Positions 27,657 through 37,817 are shown, counted from the stretch's first letter. The stretch: DNA of 64,000 nt from Bog-756 sp963718405 (GCA_963718405.1 CAVQYZ010000001.1:496001-560000); one strand, 5' to 3'. Numbers and translations: made by a program. The notes: a model not told the origin generated them from the sequence alone.

Positions 27657-30600
27657 GTGGCAGGAGAAGGCAACCGTCGCTACTGTGTCGGCGACGGTGC
27701 GGGGCAATCCCGACCGCTACGGCGAAGGGCGAGATACAGGTGGGCAAAGAACAGTCAGTTCGCGGGATCTGCAGCCGTCCGGCTGCTCATGGCTCTTGCA
27801 GCCCTATTTGCCATGGTGTTGATCATCATCCAAACAGGGGGCATTGCCGCGGCGCAGGATCCGACGGCCCCGACGCTGAACAGCGCGAACTACAGCGACA
27901 ACGGGACGGCGTTGAGCTTTAGTGCCCCGACCGAGTTGATCGGAACCACGATCACGTCCTATGACTACGAGATCTCCACCACCGGCGGTACGTCTACCAC
28001 CGGTGGTTCCTACGGCGACGGGAACGGCGGCGATTACTACACCACCAGTGAGTTCGTCGGTGACGCGGGGGACACCAGCGCCACGTCGAGCCCCTTTGTC
28101 GACCCCGAGGGCGTGACCTACTGCCAAGAGGGGACGACCTGCTCCTACCGGATCCGGGCGGAGTTCGATAACGGAGGGTCGATAACGCCGTGGTCGGGTT
28201 GGGTGACCGAGACACCCTTCGGAGCGGCGCCGGCACTGAACAGCGTCCACTACAGCGACAACGGGACCGCGCTGCTCTTCAGCGCCCCCACCCTCTCCTC
28301 GGGTCTCACCGTCACGGCCTACGACTACGAGATCTCCACCAACGGCGGTACGTCTACCACCGGTGGTTCCTACGGCGACGGGAACGGCGGCGATTACTAC
28401 ACCACCAGCGAGTTCGTCGGTGACGCGGGGACACCAGCGCCACGTCGAGCCCTTTGTCGACCCAGAGGGCGTGACCTACTGCCAAGACGGGACGACCTGC
28501 TCCTACCGAATCCGGGCCGAGGTCGGTGACGACAGCTTCCAAACGCCGTGGTCGGGTTGGGTGACCGAGACACCCTTCGGAGCGGCGCCGGCACTAACAG
28601 CGTCCACTACAGCGACAACGGGACCGCGCTGTTCTTTAGCGCCCCCACCCTCTCCTCGGGTCACACCGTCACGGCCTACGACTACGAGATCTCCACCGAC
28701 GGCGGACGCTACCACCGGTGGTTCCAACGGCGACGGGAACGGCGGCGATTATGCACCATCAGCAGTTGTCGGCGACGCGGCGGACACCAGCGCCACGTCG
28801 AGCCCCTATGTCGACCCCGACGGGCGTGACCTACTGCCAAGACGGGGACGACCTGCTCCTACCGAATCCGGGCCGAGGTCGGCGACGACAGCCTTCCAGA
28901 TCGCCGTGGTCGGATTGGGTGACCGAGACACCCTTCGGAGCCACCGCCCGCACTGAACCAGCGTGCAGCTACAGCGACAATGGCACCGCGCTTGGTCTTT
29001 ACCGCCCCTACCCTCTCCTCGGGTCAGACCGTCACCGCCTACGACTACGAGATCTCCACCGACGGCGGCGTCTACCACCGGTGGTTCCAACGGCGATGGG
29101 AACGGCGGCGATTAGCTACACCATCAGTGACTTTGTCGGCGACTACGGGGAACACCAGCGCCACGACGAGCCCGTATGTCGACCCAGACGGGATTGACCT
29201 ACTGTCCATGAGGAGACGATCTGCTCGTACCGAATCCGGGCCGAGATCGGCGACGACAGCCTTCCAGATCGCCGTGGTCGGACTGGGTGTCGGAGGGACT
29301 GCCCGCTTCGGCTCTCGGCCACGACCACCGGCGGTGCCGCTCCGCTCTCCACCACCTTCACCCTGACCGCCGAGCGACCCGTCGGGCGAACCACTTACCT
29401 ACAGCATGGCCTTCGGCGATGGTCAGTCCTCCACGGGGACCATCACGTCGCCCTACACCCCGATAACCGTCGCGCACACCTACGAGACACCCGGGACCAC
29501 CTACAACGTCGGAGCGTCCATTACCGACACGTCCGGCGAGACCGGATCCGCCTTGACCCAGGTGACGACCATCGGATCCATTCCTCTCCAGGCCAGTGCC
29601 GGGGACTCCCAAGTAGGCAACGGCCGGGGTTCCGGTGACCCTCGACGGCTCTGGCTCGCAACCGGGCTCGTCGATCACCAGCTACCAATGGTCCTTCGGC
29701 GATGGCTCCACCGGATCGGGAGAGTCGGTTCAGCACACCTACTCCACGCCGGGCAACTACACCGCCACGCTGACTGTCACCAACGCCAGCGATCATACGT
29801 CGGTCTCCCAGACCCAGGTAACCGTCGTTGCCGCCCCCACGGGCGGCCAGGGCCTCTCGATCACCGTCACCGACGGGACCGATCCCTTATCGGGAGCGTC
29901 GATTGCCGTGGAGACCCAGGCCGGTACCCGTTATTCGGCTACGTCCAACGATGACGGCATCGGCGTCCTGGCCGGGCTGCCCAACGGCTCGTACACGATC
30001 TACGTCTACGAACCCGGCTATCTACCCGGCACGGTGTCGGCCACCCAAACCGGCGGGACCGGATCGGCCAGCGTTGCCCTCGAACAGGGCTCGATCTCCC
30101 AGACCTCGGCCACGTCTACCCCGCTAACCTACGACCAGATTCTGGCCGACGGCCTCAATCCGAACGATCCGGCCAATCAGAACGTCTTCAAGTTCTCCAT
30201 CAACCTGGCCTTCTTCGCCGGGCCCTCCTCCGAGAACGTGCAGGTGGCCGGAGACCTCGCCGGCGATGGCATCTGGGAGCCCCGGAGTCACCGGATCCGG
30301 CGGGGACGGGGGTGCCATCGGCGGCGGTGGTGGCGGCGGAGAAGGCGGGTGGGGAGGTGGATGCAGCGGTTGCGTCTCGTTCTCGGTCGAGGGCTACCAG
30401 GTGGTCGGTGAGCCCATCGAGACGTCCGGCTCCAATCCCCAACCCGCTCTCATGTGGATCGTTATCCCCGGCCAGGCGCAGTGGTTGAAGGAGTTCTTCG
30501 ACGTGAAGATGATCGTCTCCAACCTGGCCCCGAGCCCATTCACCTTCGACAACGGGTCGATCACCCTGGGGGCCCTACCGGCCGGACTCAGCCTGGCTCC

Positions 30601-31931
30601 GGTCAACCCGGCACCCTGATGACCACGCACGACGTGGGCGACATCCCGGCCGGGGGCAGCGTCTCCAGCGACTGGGTCCTGCGAGGAGACGACGAGGGCT
30701 TCTACGGGGTCTCCGCCACGTACAACGGGATACTCGACCCAGACGACCTGGCGGCGTTGACCTTTCCCATCTCGACGGCCCCGGCGGCCATCCACGTATG
30801 GGGCGGCTCGGCCCTGCACATGTTCGTCCAGGCCGACAGCACGGCCACCAAGGGCCAGCCCTACCGGGTGCGGATCGGCCTGGAGAACGTCTCGACCATC
30901 CCCATCTATGACGCCGGGGTCCAGCTCTTCACCAAGGGCAGTTCGGGCTACATCTACCAACCCGGCCAGCAGCTCAGCTACGGGACCGCGGTCATCGAAC
31001 CCGGGACCACGTTCTGGACTCCTTACTATCTACTGATTCCCGACAGCCAACGGGGCCGGCACCGCTCAACGTGGCCAGCTCGTTCGTGGCACAGACCGGT
31101 GGGAACGCCGACGTGGCCAGCACCATCGAGAGCCAACCGGCGACACCACCCAGCCAAGTCCCGACCCTCACCGCCACATCAACCGCCAGCGGCGTGGAGC
31201 TCAAATGGTCGAAGCCATCGGTATCCGGCATCACCGGCTACAAGGTCTATTACACGCCGACCCGAACGACTCCCTTCGGATCAACGGCGCTCAAGACGTA
31301 TTCGTCCACGACCACCTCTGCCCTCATATCCCACGGGCCTTCCGGGGTCTACGCCGTCAGCACGGAGACGGCCAGCGGCCAGACCCTCTACAACGCCGTG
31401 GCCTCGGCGAACGCACTCCATCCGTCGGCCAAGATCACCGTCGCACCAGCCACCATCAGCGGGACCGGCACGGTGAAGGTGACCGGATCCAAGTTCGGCG
31501 CCGGAAAGGTCACCTTCTATGTCGACACCACCGGCAAGTCGATCGGCACGGCTACGGCGAGCTCGTCGGGTGCCTTCACGGCATCGCTGGCCATCTCCGG
31601 CCTGACGGGGGTCCCCACACCTTGATGGCGGTCGGGGTTGATGGAAGTACAGCTACGGCGACACTGACCGTCTCGGGCAAGGTCACGCTCAGTTCGACTT
31701 CTGGAGCACCGGGCAAGAGCATCACCGCCACGGTTTCCGGGTTCAAATCCGGGGAGGTGGTCACCTTCCGCTGGGCGACGGCAACTGGCACGATCCTCGG
31801 CAACGTGACCACGTCGGCCACCGGCACCGGATCGGCATCGCTGAAGGTCCCAGCCGTGGGCAACAAGGCCTACTCAGTCTATGCCGTGGGGAACGCCGGA
31901 ACCACCGCGTGAGACGTTCACGGTGAATTGA
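27657..31931 (+). pseudogene. Secreted repeat/PKD/Fn3 surface protein, broken by many frameshifts
   Basis: It is a homologue of the intact protein at 40267-45057. A signal sequence is seen (LLMALAALFAMVLIIIQTGG, then AAAQDP). Four Fn3-like repeats follow, then PKD domains (SFGDGSTGSGESVQHTY), a carboxypeptidase-regulatory-like domain (GLPNGSYTIYVYEPGYLPG), a shared unrecognised domain (AQWLKEFFDVKMIVSNLAP), an Fn3 domain and Ig-like ends. Frame changes occur near 28434, 28450, 28594, 28700 onward, 29620, 30281, 30605, 31055, 31612 and 31909. Both insertions and deletions occur. The start is unclear; GTG 27657 or ATG 27789. It may be a true pseudogene or a badly resolved repeat region; the indel density exceeds that of the rest of the window. 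Confidence 0.75.
27880..29310 (+). repeat. Four direct repeats of about 356 bp
   Basis: Units begin near 27880, 28239, 28595 and 28954. Each encodes an Fn3-like module with YSDNGTAL, TVTAYDYEIST, DGNGGDYYTTSEFVGD, TCSYRIRAE and PWSGWVTETPFGA. Copies 1 and 2 are nearly identical at the DNA level; copies 3 and 4 carry many small indels and substitutions. Confidence 0.8.
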
Positions 31932-31979
31932 CGTCCCGCCCCGCAGTTAGGCCCTGAGCGCCACTAGCCTCGATAGTCG

Positions 31980-32565
31980 ATGTTCGAGCGTATGACGGAC
32001 AGGTCCCGATCGGTCCTCGCCCTGGCGCAGGAAGAGGCGCGCCAGCTGGACCACCACGCCATCGGTACGGAACACCTGCTCCTGGGCATGCTTCGTGAAG
32101 CAGAGGGCATTGCCGCCCAGGTCCTCCGATCGCTCGGAGCCGAACTCGAAACCGTTCGCCGGCGCATCGTCGACACCGTTCTCCCGGTGGTGGTCGGGTC
32201 ACCGGGTGACGGTAGACACCAGAACCCGCCCTTCACGCCCCGGGCCAAAAAGGTGTTGGAACTCTCCCTGCGCGAAGCCCTACAGCTGGGTCACACCTTC
32301 CATCGGCACGGAGCACCTGCTCCTGGGGATGGTCCGGGAAGGTGAAGGTGTGGGGATGCAGGTGCTGGCCGGCTTCGGCATCGAGGGGGCACGGATTCGT
32401 CAGGGCGTCATTCACGTTACTTTCCGGCCGCCAAAGCGCGGAGCCACCAGGGGCTTCCGGGAGCCCGTCCGACGCGATCAGAGCCGACGTGTCAAGGATG
32501 CGGTGCCGACCTGGCATCGGCGGCCCGGTATCGGGAGATGGAGATTCCACCCGCCAGCTCGATGA
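31980..32565 (+). CDS. Clp N-terminal-domain protein (stand-alone, frameshifted)
   Basis: It shows the double Clp N repeat of ClpC/ClpA: FERMTDRSRSVLALAQEEAR, IGTEHLLLGMLREAEGIA, then a second copy TPRAKKVLELSLREALQLG and IGTEHLLLGMVREGEGVG. One extra base near 32301 separates the two halves; removing it joins HTF to IGTEHLLLG. There is no AAA+ ATPase region, so this is a stand-alone adaptor-like or substrate-binding protein, or a decayed end of a ClpC gene. The tail after about 32400 does not look conserved. Confidence 0.75.
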
Positions 32566-32589
32566 CCGCTACAACCAGCGGAACCGCCA

Positions 32590-32937
32590 TCGATAGTGGT
32601 GAACGCGGTGTTCTGCGGCCGGTGCGGGCGGTTGCTGGAGATGATGCCGAAACCGTAATCGCAGACGTGGTCGATCTCCGGCCGGAGTTCGGACCGGCGG
32701 GCGTGAGGGTCAACGCCATCTCCCCGGGGTCATCCGTGAACCCGGCGGAGACGGGTCCGACAGAAGTGCCGACCCGGCCGAGGTCATAATGCGTGGCACA
32801 CCAGTCGGCGCGAGTGGTACTCCCGACGCCATCGCCCATGCCGGGTGTACCTGGCCAGCGACGAGGCCATGTTCGTCCACGGGAGCGTGATCGATGTCGA
32901 CGGTGGACAGACCGGGGTGGCGGTGGTGGCCGCCTGA
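32590..32937 (+). pseudogene. Remnant of a short-chain dehydrogenase (SDR) C terminus
   Basis: Translation in pieces gives FGPAGVRVNAISPG, then GTPVGASGTPDAIAHA and VYLASDEAMFVHG, SVIDVDGGQTGVAV. This is the C-terminal third of a classical SDR. Frames change near 32790 and 32845, and the Rossmann and active-site parts are missing. It is a fragment between the Clp N-domain gene and the globin gene. Confidence 0.7.
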
Positions 32938-33035
32938 GGTATCGGATTGGCGCAGGGGTTCTCGCCACCCGATCAGGTCGTCCGAGCACGCCGGACCCGA
33001 GTCAGATGGGCCGATGAAGGACTAGGACCGAGCGG

Positions 33036-33489
33036 TCAGGCCTGCAGCCCGTCCCACGACCACCGCGGCACGTCCAGACCGGAAGGCACCGTTGACCCCG
33101 GGGGGTTGTACACATGGACGTCGGCCACCGCCCACTCCATGTAGGCACGCAGGCCCTGCCGGAACTCGGGGTCGTCGGGCAGCCCGACATCGTCGGCCGC
33201 CTTCACGAAGCAGTCGACGAAGCGATCCCCGAAGTCGTCCTGCGCGCCCATCCCCGGCGTGAAGTCTCTGCATGAAGGTCTGACCCTCCGAGACCTCGGA
33301 GTAGTGGGGTGGTCCACCGAAGACCTCGCCCCAGTACCAGGCCAGACGCTGGACATGGTCCGGATGGCCCGGATGGGAGAACGGATGGTTGAGCTCCGGA
33401 TCGGCCAGGCACCGTTCGTGGTGGGCCGTGGCCAGCCGCAGGAAGGCCGGTTCTCCGCCGGCGAATTCGTACATGGACGGACGAGCCAT
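33036..33489 (-). CDS. Truncated haemoglobin, group II-like (frameshifted)
   Basis: About 150 residues if repaired. The start at 33489 has GGGAG eight bases upstream. PSMYEFAGGEPAFLRLATAH and HPDHVQRLAWYWGEVFGGP are the N-terminal globin helices; DFGDRFVDCFVKAADDVGLP and FRQGLRAYMEWAV are the C-terminal ones. One extra base in a run of four C (33252-33255, plus strand) breaks the frame. Removing it gives MQRLHAGMGAQDDFGDRF, which puts a His at the proximal heme site. It would bind O2 or NO with heme in the cytoplasm. It is divergent from the PadR operon. Confidence 0.82.
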
Positions 33490-33662
33490 GTCGGATTCTC
33501 CCATCTCCGGTCGGCCGCGGGCGACCCAGAAGGAGGTCGGAGGAGGGACCGCCAGGGCCTCCGAGCAGGTGCTCCAGAGGTCGTCACAAGGCACCCCGGG
33601 GCCAGCCGCCGCGACCCGACCCACCAACAAACCACCCCTGACCTGCACATTCACCTTTTCTG

Positions 33663-33691
33663 TTGACTTATGGAGTATTGCGATATATCGT
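33663..33691 (+). promoter_or_regulatory. Promoter and palindromic operator of the PadR operon
   Basis: TTGACT (33663-33668) and TATCGT (33686-33691), 17 bp apart, form a fair -35/-10 pair. The perfect palindrome CGATATATCG (33681-33690) overlaps the -10. Autorepression by the PadR protein encoded downstream would fit; binding is inference. Confidence 0.55.
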
Positions 33692-33783
33692 GACCGTACA
33701 AGAGCAGTCAAGATAGATGCTCCAGAGTCAACGAGGACCGGCCAGAGATCGGTCCCGACACACGAAAACAAGGAGAACTACCT

Positions 33784-34566
33784 ATGCGTGGACACCACCA
33801 CCATCACCATCATGAAGAAGCACGAGAAGACGGACCTCCCTTCGGACCGGGGTTTTCCCGGGGCGGCGGGCGAGGCCAACGCGGCGACCGTCGTGACCGC
33901 TTCGGCGAGTCCGATCGGGGCCGGGGCGACGGCCGGGGTCGAGGACGGGGCCGAGGACGAGCTGACTGGTTCGGACCGGGCTTCGGTCGCGGTGACTTCG
34001 GCCCCGGATTCGGCGGCCCGATGTTCGGCCGGGGGCCCAAGGTCGGACGGGGTGACGTGAGGGCAGCCATCATCGCCCTCCTGGCTGAGGAGCCGATGCA
34101 CGGCTACCAGATCATCACCGAGCTCACCGAGCGCAGCGGGGGAGTGTGGCATCCGAGCCCCGGCTCGGTGTACCCGACCCTCCAAGCCCTCGAGGACCAG
34201 GGCCTGGTAACGGCCAACCGGACCGAGGGACGTCGGGTGTTCAGCCTGACCGACGAGGGCAGGGCTGCCGCCGAAGCAGCGGGGGACGGACCGGCTCCGT
34301 GGGAGGACGCCGCACGCGGCGCCAACCGCTCGCTGGTCGACCTGCGGGGCCTCATGTTCGAGGTCGGGGCGGCCATCCTCCAGGTGGGGCGGACCGGCAG
34401 CGATCGTCAGGTCAAGGCCGTCGGGGAGATCCTCACCGACACCAGGCGCCGGATCTACCTGGTGCTGGCGGACGGAAGTGCCGGCCCGGTGGAAGAGGAA
34501 GGCACCGAGGGCGACCCGGAGGCCGACACCTCAACCGGCCAGACCGAGCCGCAAGCCTCGGCATGA
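33784..34566 (+). CDS. PadR-family transcriptional regulator with His7 and Arg/Gly-rich N terminus
   Basis: A 260-residue protein. Residues 4-10 are seven histidines in a row, followed by an Arg/Gly/Asp-rich low-complexity stretch to about residue 85. The PadR winged helix comes next: VRAAIIALLAEEPMHGYQII, SPGSVYPTLQALEDQGLV and GRRVFSLTDEGRA. The C-terminal half is helical. The His run and RG tail could bind metal or nucleic acid, which is unusual for this family. Its gene overlaps a ferredoxin gene (ATGA) and is followed by a DHA2 exporter; control of that exporter is likely but not shown. Confidence 0.9.
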   Translation: MRGHHHHHHHEEAREDGPPFGPGFSRGGGRGQRGDRRDRFGESDRGRGDGRGRGRGRGRADWFGPGFGRGDFGPGFGGPMFGRGPKVGRGDVRAAIIALLAEEPMHGYQIITELTERSGGVWHPSPGSVYPTLQALEDQGLVTANRTEGRRVFSLTDEGRAAAEAAGDGPAPWEDAARGANRSLVDLRGLMFEVGAAILQVGRTGSDRQVKAVGEILTDTRRRIYLVLADGSAGPVEEEGTEGDPEADTSTGQTEPQASA

Positions 34567-34907
34567 GCCGGGCCGACGGACCACTGGAGAAGAAGCGGCG
34601 TGCCGCCGCTCACCCGGATCGCCCGGGTGAGCGGTGCTCCGCTCCGCCCGGTACCTATCTGCCGGTTGTCGACCATGCCCGGTGCGAGGGCAAGCGGGAC
34701 TGCATCGACGTCTGCCCCAACGACGTCTTCGAAGTGCGACGTATCGACGACACCGATTATCAGGCGTTGGGCCGGATGTCACGGCTCAAGGTTCGGGCCC
34801 ACAGCATGCTCACCGCCTACACCCCCAACGCCGATGACTGCCGGGCCTGTGGCCTCTGCGTGGTGGCTTGCCCCGAGGACGCTATCGTCCTGACCCGGCT
34901 GGCCTGA
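34563..34907 (+). CDS. Two-cluster (7Fe/8Fe-type) ferredoxin
   Basis: 114 residues, start ATG overlapping the PadR stop by four bases. Cys93, 96, 99 and 103 (CRACGLCVVACP) form a standard [4Fe-4S] motif. The first motif has only Cys41, 47 and 51 (CEGKRDCIDVCP), as in ferredoxins with a [3Fe-4S] cluster. It carries single electrons in the cytoplasm; its redox partner is not in the window. Residues 1-30 are a charged extension. The operon link between a PadR regulator and a ferredoxin is uncommon and suggests a redox-linked stress response. Confidence 0.9.
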   Translation: MSRADGPLEKKRRAAAHPDRPGERCSAPPGTYLPVVDHARCEGKRDCIDVCPNDVFEVRRIDDTDYQALGRMSRLKVRAHSMLTAYTPNADDCRACGLCVVACPEDAIVLTRLA

Positions 34908-34970
34908 TCTCCCCGTAGCCTGATCACCAGGCCGGGCCTACCAGGGCCGACACGTAAGGAACTGATCCCG

Positions 34971-36458
34971 ATGCTCTTGAACCAACAGGCTCGAATAAGC
35001 CAGAAAGTAGCGGTCGGCGTGGTCTACGTCGCCGCCATGTTCATGAGCATCATGGACATCACCATCGTCAACACCGCCCTCCCGACCATCGGTCGGTCCT
35101 TCGGGGTCAGCCCGACCTCGGTGGACACCATCTCCATCGCCTACCTGGTCAGCCTGGCCATCTTCATTCCCGCCTCGGGTTGGCTCGGTGATCGTTTCGG
35201 TGGCAAACGGGTCCTGTTGACGGCCATCGTGGTGTTCACGGCGGCATCGGCCCTGTGTGGCGTGGCATCGAGCCTCTCCGAGCTGGTGGCGTTCCGGATC
35301 CTCCAGGGCGTCGGCGGCGGGATGCTGGCGCCGGTGGGCATGGCCATGTTGTTTAGGGCCTTCCCTCCCGAGGAGCGGGTGAGGGCCGCTTCCATCCTGA
35401 CTATTCCCACGGTGATTGCCCCGGCCCTCGGTCCGGTGCTGGGAGGGCTGCTGGTCACCGAGCTCTCGTGGCGCTGGGTGTTCTTTGTCAACGTCCCCAT
35501 CGGCATCGCCGCCATTGTCTTCGGGCTGTTGTTCCTGCAACACAGCGCCGAGAGCAAGCCCGGTCGCTTCGACCTGGCCGGGTTCCTCTTGGCCGGGTTG
35601 GGACTGGGGTCGTTGATGTTCGGGATCTCCGAGGGGCCCATCGTCGGCTGGGGATCGGCGGAAGTGCTGGCCACCATTGTGGTGGGGGTGGGCCTGTTGG
35701 TGACCATGGTGTTCGTGGAGCTCCGCAAGACCGCACCGATCATCGCCCTCCGTTTGCTGGGCAACCGGCTGTTCCGATCGGCCAACGGCGTCATCGTCAT
35801 GAGTGGTATCGGATTTCTCGGGACCCAGTTCGTCGTCATCCTGTACTTTCAGGACGGGCGCGGAATGAGCCCGCTGGCTTCGGGGCTGAGTTCGTTCGCC
35901 GCCGCTATCGGGGTGATGGCCGGCGCCCAACTGGCCAGCCGGCTGTTGTTCCGGCTCCTCGGGCCCCGGCGGGACATCACCTTCGGCCTGGTCTGGATGG
36001 CCGGTGCCCTGGCCTTGATGTCCCTGATGGACGGGACGACCAGTCTGTGGTGGTCGCGACTGTTTCTCTTCCTCATGGGCTTCGGGGTGGGCCAGGTGTT
36101 CGTAGGGGCCCAGGCCATCTCCTTCGCCACCATCTCCCCGGCGGATACCGGCCGTGCCTCGACCCTCTTCAACACCTTGCGCCAACTCGGCGGCGCCATC
36201 GGCATCGCCTTGTTGACGACCGTGCTGGTCCTGGTTGGTCCCACCGAGGAGGTCGCCGGCCACACCGTGACCAACTTCAGCGCCTACCACATCACCTTTC
36301 TGGTGGCTGCGGCGATGTGCCTCGGGGGTGTCCCGTGGTCGCTGTCGGTTCGTGACGCCGACGCCGCCCACACCATTCCGGGCCGCCGGCCCACCGCGTC
36401 ACCGGAAGCGGAACCCGAACCGGATCCCGTGGCCCCCACCGGTGAGCTGGCCATCTGA
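34971..36458 (+). CDS. MFS drug/proton exporter, DHA2 (EmrB/QacA) family
   Basis: A 495-residue integral membrane protein with about 14 helices. Family motifs: MDITIVNTALPTIG in helix 1, the loop 2-3 motif GWLGDRFGGKRVLL, and the antiporter motif PALGPVLGG in helix 5. It would export a hydrophobic compound in exchange for protons. AAGGA precedes the ATG. It is 63 bp downstream of the ferredoxin gene, likely in the PadR operon. The substrate is unknown. The C-terminal tail is Pro/Glu-rich. Confidence 0.92.
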   Translation: MLLNQQARISQKVAVGVVYVAAMFMSIMDITIVNTALPTIGRSFGVSPTSVDTISIAYLVSLAIFIPASGWLGDRFGGKRVLLTAIVVFTAASALCGVASSLSELVAFRILQGVGGGMLAPVGMAMLFRAFPPEERVRAASILTIPTVIAPALGPVLGGLLVTELSWRWVFFVNVPIGIAAIVFGLLFLQHSAESKPGRFDLAGFLLAGLGLGSLMFGISEGPIVGWGSAEVLATIVVGVGLLVTMVFVELRKTAPIIALRLLGNRLFRSANGVIVMSGIGFLGTQFVVILYFQDGRGMSPLASGLSSFAAAIGVMAGAQLASRLLFRLLGPRRDITFGLVWMAGALALMSLMDGTTSLWWSRLFLFLMGFGVGQVFVGAQAISFATISPADTGRASTLFNTLRQLGGAIGIALLTTVLVLVGPTEEVAGHTVTNFSAYHITFLVAAAMCLGGVPWSLSVRDADAAHTIPGRRPTASPEAEPEPDPVAPTGELAI

Positions 36459-36580
36459 AGGCTGGAGGAACTGGCTGGCGGGACTGGCAGACCGCTCCGG
36501 GCGGAACCAGCTCCGATCAACCTGGTTGAAAACGGCTGGCCGACTCTGAGGGTGCCGGTCGAAGCCTCAACTGATTTCGG

Positions 36581-37237
36581 TCAGAACTCCATCTCGAGCT
36601 CTTCGACGTCGTCGGCCTCGTTGGCGGCCTCGGCCGTCCACTCCACCAGCTCGGGGAGGGCCAGGACCGTGTCGCGATACGACGAGGCCACGGCGCCCAG
36701 CTTGACGTCGTAGGTCCGGAACCTGGTGCACACCGGGGCGAACATGGCGTCGGCCACGTTGGGGGTGGCGCCGAACAGGAAGGGACCATCGGTGGCGGCC
36801 AGGCATTCGTTCCAGATGGCCTCGATCCGGTCGATGTCAGCCTGGGCCCCGGCCCACACCGGAAACTCCGGGTGCCGCCCCTTGATGTTCATGGGGAGCG
36901 ACGACCGCAGGTTGGCGAAGCCGGAGTGGATCTCACCCGACACCGACCGGCACAGGGCCCGGGTGGCCTGGTCCTCGGGGAACAGTCCACGCTCGGGAAC
37001 GAGCTCATGGAGGTACTCGGCGATGGCCAGGGTGTCCCAGACCCGCACGTCGCCGTGGCTGAGCCGGGGTACCAGAAAGGACGGGGAGAGCAGCAACAGC
37101 TCGGCCCGGGCGCCGGGGTCCTGGCTGTCGACGGTCTCGACGGTGAAGTCGAGTCCGGCGAACCGGCACAAGAGCCAGCCCCGGAGCGACCACGCCCCGT
37201 AATTGCGGCTGTTGATGGTCAGGACTGCCTGGGCCAC
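36581..37237 (-). CDS. Glutathione S-transferase family protein
   Basis: A 218-residue protein from a GTG with GGAGGA 7 bases upstream. The N-terminal thioredoxin-like domain includes NYGAWSLRGWLLCRFAGL and VPRLSHGDVRVWDTLAIAEYL, where the conserved cis-Pro and the WDTLAI/ES-like site are visible. An all-helical C-terminal domain follows. Most Actinobacteria use mycothiol rather than glutathione, so its co-substrate is uncertain. Confidence 0.85.
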   Translation of the reverse strand: MAQAVLTINSRNYGAWSLRGWLLCRFAGLDFTVETVDSQDPGARAELLLLSPSFLVPRLSHGDVRVWDTLAIAEYLHELVPERGLFPEDQATRALCRSVSGEIHSGFANLRSSLPMNIKGRHPEFPVWAGAQADIDRIEAIWNECLAATDGPFLFGATPNVADAMFAPVCTRFRTYDVKLGAVASSYRDTVLALPELVEWTAEAANEADDVEELEMEF

Positions 37238-37412
37238 GGCTGACTCCTCCGCGCGGGTGTCTGGGCTTGCCCCGGCGTCCTGGGGGGGGTGGACGTCGGG
37301 AACCGCGCTGCGTGGTCATCAAATTAGGGCACCGGGGTCCGGCGCACCAGTGCCAACCCGGAGTTCACCGTGGAGGTCTGCCTGAGGGGCAGCCCGAGGG
37401 CGGCCCGAGCCA

Positions 37413-37706
37413 TCAGGCCTTCTTGGTCACCACTGTGGCGGCGGGAACAGGGGTCGAGATGTCCACCAGTCCGGAGACGAAGGCATGCTGAGCGGCCAGC
37501 AGCCGGTCGGCGAAGGAGAAGGTGGTCTCCACCGTCTCGCTGGGGGTGGGCAGCTTGTCCACGAAGGGGATACGGGCCAGGTCCGGGCGGACGGTGTCGA
37601 AGGCGGAGGAGGTCGAGCGCAGGGCACCCAGCGTCCAGTTCTGGCTGGTCTCGACGACTTTGAGCACGCCGTCCTGCACCTTGCCGGTCATCTCGAGTGC
37701 ATTCAT
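37413..37706 (-). CDS. Small phasin-like protein
   Basis: 97 residues from the ATG at 37706, with GAGAGGA about 10 bases upstream. It is amphipathic and helical: KVQDGVLKVVETSQNWTLGA, then LPTPSETVETTFSFADRLLA. The spacing of hydrophobic residues and the segment FADRLLAAQHAFVSGLV recall proteins that coat PHA granules. The assignment rests on this resemblance and on the PHA genes elsewhere in the window; it could be another membrane- or granule-associated protein. Confidence 0.5.
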   Translation of the reverse strand: MNALEMTGKVQDGVLKVVETSQNWTLGALRSTSSAFDTVRPDLARIPFVDKLPTPSETVETTFSFADRLLAAQHAFVSGLVDISTPVPAATVVTKKA

Positions 37707-37788
37707 GGTGGGTCCTCTCATGGGATTGTTGGGGGTGTGCTTACTTTATCAAGCACCAGGGAAATGGCAAGTGTCCGCTAATTCTCTC

Positions 37789-37810
37789 CTATACATCGGG
37801 TGATGTATAG
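37789..37810. promoter_or_regulatory. Dyad operator of the vapBC locus
   Basis: CTATACATC (37789-37797) and GATGTATAG (37802-37810) form a perfect inverted repeat with a 4-bp spacer. It lies directly before the antitoxin gene, as is usual for VapBC autoregulation. It overlaps possible starts at 37800 and 37803, which argues for the later GTG at 37818. Confidence 0.75.
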
Positions 37811-37817
37811 TGATGTC

